DNA of 64,000 bases, taken from assembly GCA_035079385.1 (NCBI GenBank), contig JAVHKY010000016.1, positions 6,247,501 through 6,311,500 of the forward strand. Direction: 5' to 3'. Source of the stretch: Aspidiotus rigidus (taxonomy: Eukaryota; Arthropoda; Insecta; Hemiptera; Diaspididae). Positions 23,891 to 36,115 of this stretch are shown here, one piece after another. Within the stretch, counting starts at the first letter, position 1; every line of letters starts with the position of its first letter. The position numbers and the translations under genes were made by a program. The notes under the pieces are model-generated. The model was not told the origin of the DNA, searched no databases, and was given only the letters and a program-made list of their open reading frames with translations.

Positions 23891-24379
23891 GTTTGGTGCA
23901 AAAATTGAAAATTTAGGAGGTATTTAAGGGTACAAAGTTTATATTTCAATTTAATTTATAATTTGAGACCAGTATGGAGTTTGTATGTGCTGTCTGAACC
24001 GAGTAGTGGTCTAAAACGTACATCGAGAACCTTGGCAAATTTGTCTATTGGGCCACTATGTGAGGCCAAAAGATGTTACAAGTTGAATGGAGCAGTACGC
24101 TAAATGTGTTTTGGCACAAAAAGTCGAAACGTTTGACATATTTCAAACTGACGAAATTTTTATCTTGAATTTGTGTCCGAAATGAAGTTCCTACGTCTTT
24201 CCTAAACCAAGTAATGGTCCAAGATGTGTCCAAAATTGACATATTTGTCAAGGTTTCCGAAAGACATTCTAGTCCATAATCACATACAAACGTCTTGTTG
24301 GTCTCGATCTCGTATAAAAGAATTCAAAATACAAACTTGTTCTTGAGTGCCTCCTAAATTTTCTATTTTTGTGCCAAAT
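23891..24379. repeat. Foldback element with long imperfect arms (about 115 bp)
   Basis: The left arm begins TTTGGTGCAAAAATTGAAAA then TTTAGGAGG and reaches GTTTGTATGTG. Its reverse complement appears, diverged, from CACATACAAACG to CCTCCTAAATTTTC then TATTTTTGTGCCAAA. The centre, about 280 bp, contains CCAAAAGATG and TTTTGGCACAAA words echoing the arm. No product is encoded. The equivalent in X2 is at about 32234-32722. Confidence 0.7.
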
Positions 24380-25274
24380 TTTAACAAGTTCTATTCAACT
24401 ACATAGTAGTATAATTTTGCCTAAGATTGTATATGAAGGAGGGGATTCTGAGAAATGTAGACCAAATAATCGATCCATTATCAAAATCCAAAAATCCACT
24501 CGTAAAACAGTTTCTCGTGCTGAGAGGAGAGAGGGAACTTGACAAATTTTGATGATATAATTGAAATTAGAGGTACTGTAATCAGGGGCATCGGATTCAC
24601 TTCCAAGCCTCATATAAGACGGTCGATGCGTATTCAAGAAAGTGTACGGAAATTCCTGGCCTGCTTTACGGGTTAAAGGTTATTTTATTAATCAGTTACA
24701 CTCCATTCCTTCCTCATCTTTTTTACGGACTACAGACTTCAGGGACTTGAAAAAATTTCGACCTTTGAGCTGTACGGAGGGTATGAGGTTTCTAGAGGGA
24801 GAGACGGCTATCCGGGAAAGTGTACGGGAATGACCGTCGAATGAGGTGTACAGAGGAAGAGACTAGGACAAATTTTGACTAAATAATCAAAATGAACATG
24901 GATGGGAATGTGTGATTCCGAGGGGTTCAAAGCTATCTGGTGGATGAATGTACAGTAAAGACTTTCGAGTTAGATTTACAAAGGAGAAGACTCGGAAATA
25001 TTTCGTCCAAATAATTGAAATAAAGAACCCATCCTCCCTCCCTCTCCCTTCTCTCAATACTCATTGATGGAGACTAACGCCGGTGGCCGTATGAAGCAAA
25101 TCTTAAATACCACTTTTATGTAAGAAAACAGAGAGGGTAAAAACGAGAACAAGAAATTAGGTGTATGCTGTCTTTTTTTCAAAATTTTTATCGACTTCGC
25201 ATAATTTTCAGGATTTTACCAACGATCACCAATATTTCTCATTTTCACAGCTTATTCCAAAATTAGTATTCATG

Positions 25275-25492
25275 CAGGGTGTCCACTCGTCTGGAGAATC
25301 TGGAAGTCAGGGAATTTTGGGAATTTTACCCAAAGTCAGGGAATTTTTTGATATATACGTCGAAAAAAGTTCAAGCTAAAAAGTTTTTCCTCCTTTTCTT
25401 TTCTTTTCCTTTCTTTTTTTTTTTTTTTTCAGTGGAGATTATGATCTGGAAAAACCTGAAAAAGTCAGGGAATTTGAAAAGTGGACACCCTG
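25275..25492. mobile_element. Intact 218-bp MITE, GTCAGGGAA family
   Basis: The inverted termini are CAGGGTGTCCACTCG and AAGTGGACACCCTG. The direct 5-bp flank TCATG occurs immediately before 25275 and immediately after 25492. Internal GGAAGTCAGGGAATTTTGGG and AAAGTCAGGGAATTT words define the family. A pyrimidine tract lies at 25384-25430. The equivalent in X2 is at about 33618-33835. Confidence 0.85.
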
Positions 25493-26379
25493 TCATGGTA
25501 CCTTCAAGTTCTACCTCCAGTAATCAAATAGGCTCTGACCGATTTGTACAATCAGTTTGGTACTACAGAGGCAGAAAATTGGGATCAGCCTGCGATTTTT
25601 AATTGACGACATCAGTCGAATATGAAAGTGTTGATGCGTTTCCTAGCCGTAAATAAAAAATTACCTGTAGAAAATCAGGTTAAACTTTTCTTTTAGACCT
25701 CTCATTATTCTCTCATACGTTACGCAGATTTCTTTATCGCTTTACACACTCACCAAACGAAATTTGACGTGAGAATTGGTCGAATTTGAAACAGTCTGTT
25801 AGACCTCTGTTGCAAAACTTATGCTAATTCCTCTGCAGAAAAACCAACTTGAATAATGCTCCGGGTTATGAATTACTTTTTTTTTTTGACATTTTTTACG
25901 TTATCGAATGAGGTACGGATGTCATATTGAGCTTTGAAAGTTTCGAAATGAAATTTTATAATTGATTCTTCGATATTCGACGCGAGTGAAAAATAGCATG
26001 GTTTTCAGCGGGAACACGAAGAAAATATTCGTATTCACTCGCACTCCCTGTGAATAGAGAGACAGAATTGATAGATTTACAGCAGAATTATCAAATTGAA
26101 CCACATTCATTGCACTCGTACTACTGATTAGCTCGATGATTTTTGGTGTCGAGTGTCAGCATATTTTTTCAGTACTAAAATAACAGCGATTTTCATCGCG
26201 TATTTCAATTCCGTCTATACTTTTCATCTGAAAGAACTAATGGTTTATGCTTACTATCACTTCTTTCTCATAGATACGTCAGGAGAAAAATGTTCGAAAA
26301 TGTGCGGTGGCTGCATAATAGTTTTCGCTCTTCAGACATTTTCCTTTTTCGGTAAAACTGTTTGCATTTTGCTTGATGC

Positions 26380-27000
26380 GCAATGAAACAATCGATACGT
26401 TTATGTCGGTTGAATTTCGTCAGGTTCGCTGTTTACTCTCTCTCCGGTATATAATGTGAGGACGAAGCAGCGTAGACGAGGAGGAAAAAATCCGAAATTG
26501 TCGTCGGCGTTATTAAAAAGCGTTCGCACGCCGCGTAAAGCGTGTTCGCGTGTTTTCAAAAGGTCTCCGAATAATGTATAAGGGACGACGACGTTCGCAT
26601 GAGAGAGGACCGTGAAAAGGCTGTGTGTGCACGAGTATACGCGGCGCCGCTACTCGATATCCGGGTGAAGGTGGAGACGAAAACGATGCCACCATCGTCG
26701 GGTGCGAGTGATTTATCGTAAAGATATGATAGAAAAATCGTCGGAAAAACAGGTCGTCGTTCTTAGCCTTCTCGTCGATTGAGTATCGAATTTTTATTCC
26801 GGCTACCGTAGTTGGGGACATTGACCGCTCGCGCGATATTTCTGGGTTTATGTATTTCGGGGACTCTTTCTCGACGAAGGCGATGTCGCAAAACTCGGAA
26901 ATTTCGTTACCTTCGAAAAGTGAGACGCGACTTCCGATGACGAAATTCATCTACCTTGACCTTCACATCGTGGTGAATTTTGTGTCGGGACTTCGTGTAT
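26380..27000. other. CpG-rich block in X1, possibly regulatory or UTR
   Basis: CpG density rises sharply (GGCGTTATTAAAAAGCGTTC, CGCGGCGCCGC and similar). A TATA-like word (TATATAATG) lies at about 26447-26456, followed by GAGGACGAAGCAGCG. Insect promoters and 5' UTRs can look like this. No exon, open frame of note or conserved domain supports a gene, and the 145-codon minus-strand frame at 26513-26950 may exist by composition alone. The block is duplicated at about 34723-35343. Confidence 0.3.
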
Positions 27001-27599
27001 ATACGAAAATAACGATTATTGGAATTTGAATTAGCGTAATTACTTCGGCCGGAAGAATTCGAAGAGGAAGGGGGAAAGTTGGTTAAACCTTATTGGGCTT
27101 TTTTTGTTAGAGAAGATGTCCACGTTTTTTCGTTGAAAATACGATTACATCGAAAATTTTGAGGGAAAAATTTCGTAAAATTTACAGTGAATTCGCAAAC
27201 TTCGAATGAATAATAGCCCGAAAATTGGAGGAAGTGTTACTTTGTTTCGAGATATTTCCCTACCTTGAAGCCTTGCTGCGATGCTGTGCAACTAAATTGT
27301 AGAAAAAAAAAATACTTTCGTGCCAGAAAGGAAAACACTGGTCCTTCAGAACTGTCATGAAACCAATCATTATTTGCAGAGATGACTGCGATTATGGAGA
27401 GTGAAGATAGAGTAAGACGGTAAAATCAACACGAAATTTTTGCTATCCGGCTGACTGTTCTAAAAATTCATTTACGTCCTACGATTGCTTCATGGAGATT
27501 TCATCAACTTGCCCTGCAGACGTCTCGTCAAAATGAGGTTCTAGATTAGTCACCTCTCTTCTTTCTTTAAATAATTCAATAGAGCAGTGGATGGAGCCA

Positions 27600-27716
27600 C
27601 TCTTTTGCGTATTATTTCTGTCTATTGGGATTCGAACTTGGAGTTTCGAAGGTTGGCACCCTGCGTGTTATCGATTACTGAGTGTGTGATCATGATGATT
27701 TCACCGTTAGACTACG
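27600..27716 (-). repeat. Possible tRNA-derived relic
   Basis: On the minus strand an A-box-like TAGTCTAACGGTGA is followed, after about 65 bases, by a good B box (AGTTCGAATCCC). A tRNA-Ile-like word (TCGATAACACGCAGG) lies between them. T-stem and acceptor pairing are not convincing, so this could be an old SINE fragment or chance. A copy lies in X2 at about 35943-36059. Confidence 0.3.
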
Positions 27717-27772
27717 GCAAAATTTAAACCTTTTTTAATCAACTAGAACTTCATTTTCAAAGAAAACAAAAA

Positions 27773-29338
27773 CAGGGTGTCTACTGGCAAGTGAAACAAC
27801 CAAAAGCAAGTAAATAGCAATTATTTACTTGAGGGGGCATCCGAGCATGTAAATAGGATCCTTTTGCACTAGGAGCAACCAAAAAACGGAAAAACGGGGG
27901 AAAAACTTCAGTACTGCATATATATCTATAGAATTGTGAAGCGTTCTGGAGAAATTGAGCAATTGGGCACTGTCTGATCATTATTAAAATCTATAGTTCT
28001 GACTTCTGAGTTCACCTCAAAAGAAAGTTACTGTCATACTTGTAGATTAATAATTTCCTATACCTTTCTAATTTTGTTCTTATATTATAATAATAATTTT
28101 GGTGATTGGAGAGGTCGTGTTTCTTATCTATTGATATGTGGGTGATTCTACCGAGATAATCATATTTTGTGTTCCAGTTAATATAGAGTACTCAAATGCG
28201 ATTCTTCCAAAAAAAAAAACTTCCATCATGTAGAGGAAAGATTCCTCTACATACCCAATGTATCAAAATCCACATAAAATATCAATTACGGAAAATGAGA
28301 TTAAGTGGGTAAAATGTCCATCGTCGTGGATGTCTCAGCCTAGAAATATAACTTTACTTAAATTTTTTCAGAAACAACGATCACAATTTCTTGGAGTTTG
28401 AATGAAAAATATATGAGATTAAGACTTGTTCTCACATCCCTACTGAGTTTTTGGTCTAAAAACGTTTTCATTTCCTTAAAATCAAATTATGTTATCTTGT
28501 ATCTGACAATTTGGTCCATCGTCGTGGACAACTTTCAGTGGTGTATCAGCATTAATAATTTTTCATTCCGAACTTTTTAAAGAGGTCACACTGATAGATT
28601 CTGCTCCCCACTAATAGGTTCACACCTAAAAAAATCAATAATCTGTATAGTGAATGTTTCTACCTCATTTCAACTGTGTAAAATGAAAATTCCATTTTTA
28701 ATTTAGTCCAACCGTCGTGGACCCTATTCTGTGGAATGCTTTATCAATTCTGACACCAAAATCGTGGTTAATCTTAGCTAAATCGTGTTACATTCCACTA
28801 ACATTGTCAAATTTTCGATCTGGAGAATGGTACCTGGTAGGTAATGAAATGAACATGATTTTGTCCAACGCCGTGGTCGTTTTTTTTCTGTCTTTCGTCG
28901 TGGCTGTATCATCCATGGCGAAGGACATTTATCTATTGTCCATCGTCGTGGATGTGTATTTACCTATGTTGTCCATCGTCGTGGATAGAACAATTTTCAA
29001 AACCTCTTTACATCCCCCTCCCAAATTTTAAGCATGTTCATGATTACTAGCATTTTCTGCTACCTACCTCCTAACACTTTACATAAAAAAATTATGAAAA
29101 AATGGTTCTTCCAAAAAAAGAAAAAAGAATTTCAAAATATGGCTATCTCGGTAGAATTACCCATGGTAGTCTTGAATAAAAACTAAAAAAATCATCTTAC
29201 GATTTGTCTGGGAGCTGCCCCTTTGTCAAGGCGCGCAACATCAAGGGTTTTCGCCTGACAATTGAGGATTTTTTTGTGGTAAGTCAGTAGCAAGTAAATG
29301 GCATCCTTTTTCATTTTATTTTTCTAGTAGACACCCTG
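27773..29338. mobile_element. Element T, copy 2: mosaic of T3 (left) and T1 (right)
   Basis: It has the same termini and length class as T1. At left-hand variant sites it carries the T3 allele: TAGGATCC, CGGGGGAAAAAC, ATCTATAG, GTTCTGG and GAGTTCACC. At right-hand sites it carries the T1 allele: GTGTATCAG, TGGAATGC, CTAACATTG, GGTACCTGG and GTCCAACG. Its left flank is AAAAA, as for T3, and its right flank is CAATT, as for T1. It is therefore a recombinant junction and not an independent insertion. Confidence 0.9.
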
Positions 29339-32300
29339 CAATTGAATATTAATTCTTGCAAACGAATAAAAAAATACCGAAATTACAATATTAGTTTGGA
29401 GGGAGGGGGGAAGTTTGATATTTTTTGAGGTCAAATAAAATATCGAAAAAAGGTCAACTAATGTCAACTATTTCCAGTTTTCAATTCTGGTAGACACCCT
29501 GCGATTGAATGTGGGAGGGTGTCTTGATGGCCATCAAAAACACGTGATCTCTCTTTTGTTGATGGACACTCTCAAAAAATTTCTCCGAGTGCGAATGCGT
29601 CCGCGAGCCTTAGACCATGAACAGCATAGTCTGAGCTTTGGCCGTATAGACGTGTACACACTGCTGATTGGAAAGTGTGACAAGTAAATGAGCATAATTG
29701 AGGGGGGAAGGAAGGCAATACTGTAGACTACGGAATGCGGTGCGGTGCTCTCTAAATCCTCTCACTCGTCAACATTCGGGTATGCCTTTTTGCCCGTCCA
29801 ATTCCGCTTATTTCTTATCCAAGGTGTCCACTTGTCTGGAAAATCTGGAAGTCAGGGAAAAGTCAGGAAATTTTGTGAGACCTGGAAAAGTCTGCGGTGG
29901 GGTGCTCTCTAAATCCTCTCACTCGTCAACATTCGGCTATGCCTTTTTTTTCCGTCCAATTACGCTTATTTCTTATCAACGGTGTCCACTTGTTTGGAAA
30001 ATCTGGAAGTCAGGGAAAAGTCAGAAAATTTTGTGAGACCTGGAAAAGTCAGGGAATCTTTTGAGATACATCAAAAAAAGTTCGAGCTAAGAAGTTTTTT
30101 TTTTTTTTTTTTTTTTTTTTGTGCTTTTCATTGGAGATCATAGTCTGAAAAAACCTGGAAAAGTCATGGAATTTCATTTCAGAGAAAAAGTGAACACCCT
30201 GTTATCCATGTTGTCTACCGGTCATAAAAGTCGTGAAAGAGTCATGAATTTAGGTTGACGTACATATTTTATTCAATTCTCTTCAATTTCTCTGAGAACG
30301 AAATAAAAAATTGAACACCACTTGTTTTTACTGTTCGTGACTTTTTTTGACGTTACAACATAAGTAATATCGTCACTTCAAAAAGGTATTGTAAAGTCGT
30401 AGAAAAACTAACGGGTTTTTTAATGGAGCTGAACGAGGGGTGGCAGGGAACCTGTTTTATGGGGCACGTGGGATTTGAAAAATGTAGATTGTAACCTTGA
30501 AGCTATGTATATTAGGAGGGGAACTTGGAGAAAAAACTGATCTACGACGTCATCAGAGTGTGATGTCACAGGTCTCACCCCCCAAACTGTATATAATGGG
30601 AGGGGCAGGGTGTCTACAGGTGCTGAAAGAATTCCGGAAATAGGTGCTGAAAGTCCTGAAAAGTACTGAAATTTCCGGAAAAAATCGTCAAAGAGTCCTT
30701 TTTTATGACGAAGCGATGCTTTCAGAATTCCAGGGTGGGGATTGGACCACTTTTCCCGCTAAAAGCCACTTTTTTTTTATTGTAGCCATTTTTAGCCACT
30801 ATTTTGAAAAATCGTCACTTGAGCCACTTTTTTACCTTTCTGAGCTAAAAAATGAAATATTTTTAATGATATTTTTTTTTACGACAAAAATTATAAATAA
30901 TTCCTATAAAAGAATGTGAAGAAAATGAATAAAAGGAATGAAAATTTTAAATGGTTGAATAGGGCCTCGAACAATCAACAAAATTTTATTATCCACAAAA
31001 AGAAAGATCGATTGACGAGTTACCAAATACAAACAAACGTCCACTAAGAAATGAGTTGATCATATGTACCTAAAATGAATTTAAATTCCCTTGTCAATAT
31101 TGTCAATAGTTTTTTTCATTTTTGTAGTAATTCTTTTTATTTATCAGACTTTTTAGCTGAAGGACACTATAAAATGATTCATCTGCTTTGCAGCCGAAAA
31201 TTCAAATTCCTAGCCACTTTTCCCCCACTTTTTAAAATTTATTGACTACTTTTTCCACTAGGAAAAAAAAAAAGTTGATCCCCACACTGGAATTCATTGT
31301 TATAAAAAGTTGAATTGAAACTTTCAATATCAAAATAGGTAAACTAAAAAGCCCTGAAAAAAGGTCCCGCAAAAGTATTTCATTTTTACTTTTCAATTTT
31401 TGTAGACACTTCTCGGACTTGGAAAAGAAGTGATCTATGACGTCATTAGATTGTGACGTCACAGGGCTGACCTATGACGTCATCGAGTTGAGATATCACA
31501 GGCCCCACCCCCCAAGCTATCCTACATAATAGGAGGGAGACTTGGAAAAATTTCCATTCTCAAGGTATATACTCAGAAAATTTTCGAGCTACGAGCTTTG
31601 CTGGACAACCCAACAGCGGACTTTTTATCCGAAAAACCCTCCGATGAAACAGATTCGCTTTTAAAGGTCTTGAAAAAAGCTATGGAAAAGTCATCAAATT
31701 GGTAAATTTGGATTCGGTGGACAGACTATTATCACATTGTGCATTCAACGATTTGGGACTAAGCTCAGTCTACGCGCTATCATCATGGTCTAAGCCGCGA
31801 GCGCCTACGACTTTGATGGCGTCATCATTTTTGAGAAAATGTCTATACTCCGTTAAAGGATAGAAAATAGCACCTTGAGAACGGAACGCGCCAGATAATT
31901 TCAATCTACCGTTTCGTTCTCGAGGTACTACTTTCTATCCTTTCTCAACGTGAACAGAGTATAGAGACTTGAAATATTTTCGACCATCGAGCTATACTCG
32001 AATATGAGGAAAAACATGAGAATCGGACTCGGGGATGACGTCATCGACTCGTACGTCATTAACCTGAGTTGAAAGAGACTTCGAGAAATTTTGACATATG
32101 AAGTATGTTACCTGAGAAAAAAAATTTCGACCGTGAATATGTGCATGAGGAAAGAGACTTGAACCCCGATCCTCAAGTTTTACAGGATTGGGCGAAATTA
32201 TGGTACCACGTGGATGGAATTTGTCTGAAGTTAGTTTGGTGCAAAAATTGAAAATTTAGGAGGTATTTAAGGGTACAAAGTTTATATTTCAATTTAATTT

Positions 32301-35300
32301 ATAATTTGAGACCAGTATGGAGTTTGTATGTGCTGTCTGAACCGAGTAGTGGTCTAAAACGTACATCGAGAACCTTGGCAAATTTGTCTATTGGGCCACT
32401 ATGTGAGGCCAAAAGATGTTACAAGTTGAATGGAGCAGTACGCTAAATGTGTTTTGGCACAAAAAGTCGAAACGTTTGACATATTTCAAACTGACGAAAT
32501 TTTTATCTTGAATTTGTGTCCGAAATGAAGTTCCTACGTCTTTCCTAAACCAAGTAATGGTCCAAGATGTGTCCAAAATTGACATATTTGTCAAGGTTTC
32601 CGAAAGACATTCTAGTCCATAATCACATACAAACGTCTTGTTGGTCTCGATCTCGTATAAAAGAATTCAAAATACAAACTTGTTCTTGAGTGCCTCCTAA
32701 ATTTTCTATTTTTGTGCCAAATTTTAACAAGTTCTATTCAACTACATAGTAGTATAATTTTGCCTAAGATTGTATATGAAGGAGGGGATTCTGAGAAATG
32801 TAGACCAAATAATCGATCCATTATCAAAATCCAAAAATCCACTCGTAAAACAGTTTCTCGTGCTGAGAGGAGAGAGGGAACTTGACAAATTTTGATGATA
32901 TAATTGAAATTAGAGGTACTGTAATCAGGGGCATCGGATTCACTTCCAAGCCTCATATAAGACGGTCGATGCGTATTCAAGAAAGTGTACGGAAATTCCT
33001 GGCCTGCTTTACGGGTTAAAGGTTATTTTATTAATCAGTTACACTCCATTCCTTCCTCATCTTTTTTACGGACTACAGACTTCAGGGACTTGAAAAAATT
33101 TCGACCTTTGAGCTGTACGGAGGGTATGAGGTTTCTAGAGGGAGAGACGGCTATCCGGGAAAGTGTACGGGAATGACCGTCGAATGAGGTGTACAGAGGA
33201 AGAGACTAGGACAAATTTTGACTAAATAATCAAAATGAACATGGATGGGAATGTGTGATTCCGAGGGGTTCAAAGCTATCTGGTGGATGAATGTACAGTA
33301 AAGACTTTCGAGTTAGATTTACAAAGGAGAAGACTCGGAAATATTTCGTCCAAATAATTGAAATAAAGAACCCATCCTCCCTCCCTCTCCCTTCTCTCAA
33401 TACTCATTGATGGAGACTAACGCCGGTGGCCGTATGAAGCAAATCTTAAATACCACTTTTATGTAAGAAAACAGAGAGGGTAAAAACGAGAACAAGAAAT
33501 TAGGTGTATGCTGTCTTTTTTTCAAAATTTTTATCGACTTCGCATAATTTTCAGGATTTTACCAACGATCACCAATATTTCTCATTTTCACAGCTTATTC
33601 CAAAATTAGTATTCATGCAGGGTGTCCACTCGTCTGGAGAATCTGGAAGTCAGGGAATTTTGGGAATTTTACCCAAAGTCAGGGAATTTTTTGATATATA
33701 CGTCGAAAAAAGTTCAAGCTAAAAAGTTTTTCCTCCTTTTCTTTTCTTTTCCTTTCTTTTTTTTTTTTTTTTCAGTGGAGATTATGATCTGGAAAAACCT
33801 GAAAAAGTCAGGGAATTTGAAAAGTGGACACCCTGTCATGGTACCTTCAAGTTCTACCTCCAGTAATCAAATAGGCTCTGACCGATTTGTACAATCAGTT
33901 TGGTACTACAGAGGCAGAAAATTGGGATCAGCCTGCGATTTTTAATTGACGACATCAGTCGAATATGAAAGTGTTGATGCGTTTCCTAGCCGTAAATAAA
34001 AAATTACCTGTAGAAAATCAGGTTAAACTTTTCTTTTAGACCTCTCATTATTCTCTCATACGTTACGCAGATTTCTTTATCGCTTTACACACTCACCAAA
34101 CGAAATTTGACGTGAGAATTGGTCGAATTTGAAACAGTCTGTTAGACCTCTGTTGCAAAACTTATGCTAATTCCTCTGCAGAAAAACCAACTTGAATAAT
34201 GCTCCGGGTTATGAATTACTTTTTTTTTTTGACATTTTTTACGTTATCGAATGAGGTACGGATGTCATATTGAGCTTTGAAAGTTTCGAAATGAAATTTT
34301 ATAATTGATTCTTCGATATTCGACGCGAGTGAAAAATAGCATGGTTTTCAGCGGGAACACGAAGAAAATATTCGTATTCACTCGCACTCCCTGTGAATAG
34401 AGAGACAGAATTGATAGATTTACAGCAGAATTATCAAATTGAACCACATTCATTGCACTCGTACTACTGATTAGCTCGATGATTTTTGGTGTCGAGTGTC
34501 AGCATATTTTTTCAGTACTAAAATAACAGCGATTTTCATCGCGTATTTCAATTCCGTCTATACTTTTCATCTGAAAGAACTAATGGTTTATGCTTACTAT
34601 CACTTCTTTCTCATAGATACGTCAGGAGAAAAATGTTCGAAAATGTGCGGTGGCTGCATAATAGTTTTCGCTCTTCAGACATTTTCCTTTTTCGGTAAAA
34701 CTGTTTGCATTTTGCTTGATGCGCAATGAAACAATCGATACGTTTATGTCGGTTGAATTTCGTCAGGTTCGCTGTTTACTCTCTCTCCGGTATATAATGT
34801 GAGGACGAAGCAGCGTAGACGAGGAGGAAAAAATCCGAAATTGTCGTCGGCGTTATTAAAAAGCGTTCGCACGCCGCGTAAAGCGTGTTCGCGTGTTTTC
34901 AAAAGGTCTCCGAATAATGTATAAGGGACGACGACGTTCGCATGAGAGAGGACCGTGAAAAGGCTGTGTGTGCACGAGTATACGCGGCGCCGCTACTCGA
35001 TATCCGGGTGAAGGTGGAGACGAAAACGATGCCACCATCGTCGGGTGCGAGTGATTTATCGTAAAGATATGATAGAAAAATCGTCGGAAAAACAGGTCGT
35101 CGTTCTTAGCCTTCTCGTCGATTGAGTATCGAATTTTTATTCCGGCTACCGTAGTTGGGGACATTGACCGCTCGCGCGATATTTCTGGGTTTATGTATTT
35201 CGGGGACTCTTTCTCGACGAAGGCGATGTCGCAAAACTCGGAAATTTCGTTACCTTCGAAAAGTGAGACGCGACTTCCGATGACGAAATTCATCTACCTT

Positions 35301-36115
35301 GACCTTCACATCGTGGTGAATTTTGTGTCGGGACTTCGTGTATATACGAAAATAACGATTATTGGAATTTGAATTAGCGTAATTACTTCGGCCGGAAGAA
35401 TTCGAAGAGGAAGGGGGAAAGTTGGTTAAACCTTATTGGGCTTTTTTTGTTAGAGAAGATGTCCACGTTTTTTCGTTGAAAATACGATTACATCGAAAAT
35501 TTTGAGGGAAAAATTTCGTAAAATTTACAGTGAATTCGCAAACTTCGAATGAATAATAGCCCGAAAATTGGAGGAAGTGTTACTTTGTTTCGAGATATTT
35601 CCCTACCTTGAAGCCTTGCTGCGATGCTGTGCAACTAAATTGTAGAAAAAAAAAATACTTTCGTGCCAGAAAGGAAAACACTGGTCCTTCAGAACTGTCA
35701 TGAAACCAATCATTATTTGCAGAGATGACTGCGATTATGGAGAGTGAAGATAGAGTAAGACGGTAAAATCAACACGAAATTTTTGCTATCCGGCTGACTG
35801 TTCTAAAAATTCATTTACGTCCTACGATTGCTTCATGGAGATTTCATCAACTTGCCCTGCAGACGTCTCGTCAAAATGAGGTTCTAGATTAGTCACCTCT
35901 CTTCTTTCTTTAAATAATTCAATAGAGCAGTGGATGGAGCCACTCTTTTGCGTATTATTTCTGTCTATTGGGATTCGAACTTGGAGTTTCGAAGGTTGGC
36001 ACCCTGCGTGTTATCGATTACTGAGTGTGTGATCATGATGATTTCACCGTTAGACTACGGCAAAATTTAAACCTTTTTTAATCAACTAGAACTTCATTTT
36101 CAAAGAAAACAAAAA
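29339..36115. repeat. Segment X, copy 2 (6,777 bp)
   Basis: A near-perfect copy of 20995-27772. It contains the right part of element A (29339-29501), the 157-bp tandem duplication (29745-30058), the GTCAGGGAA MITEs (29981-30201 and 33618-33835), the nested pair (30606-31413 with 30731-31289), foldbacks (31841-31968 and 32234-32722), the CpG-rich block (34723-35343) and the tRNA-like relic (35943-36059). The left half of element A is absent here, as expected if the copy arose by recombination inside T. Confidence 0.95.

Larger units (their letters stand above)
20995..27772. repeat. Segment X, copy 1 of a 6.78-kb duplication
   Basis: This segment recurs at 29339-36115, offset 8,344 and then 8,343 bp. 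The only difference I found is the poly-T tract (27 versus 26 T). It starts with the right part of element A and ends at CAAAGAAAACAAAAA, next to T2. It contains a 157-bp tandem duplication, several MITEs, two foldbacks, satellite-related words and a CpG-rich block. No gene is recognised. The 145-codon minus-strand frame at 26513-26950 lies in the CpG-rich block and shows no domain. Confidence 0.95.

Noticed and set aside
26513..26950. 145-codon minus-strand frame in X
   Set aside because: No domain, no signal or membrane segment, no splice context; it lies in a CpG-rich block where stops are less frequent.
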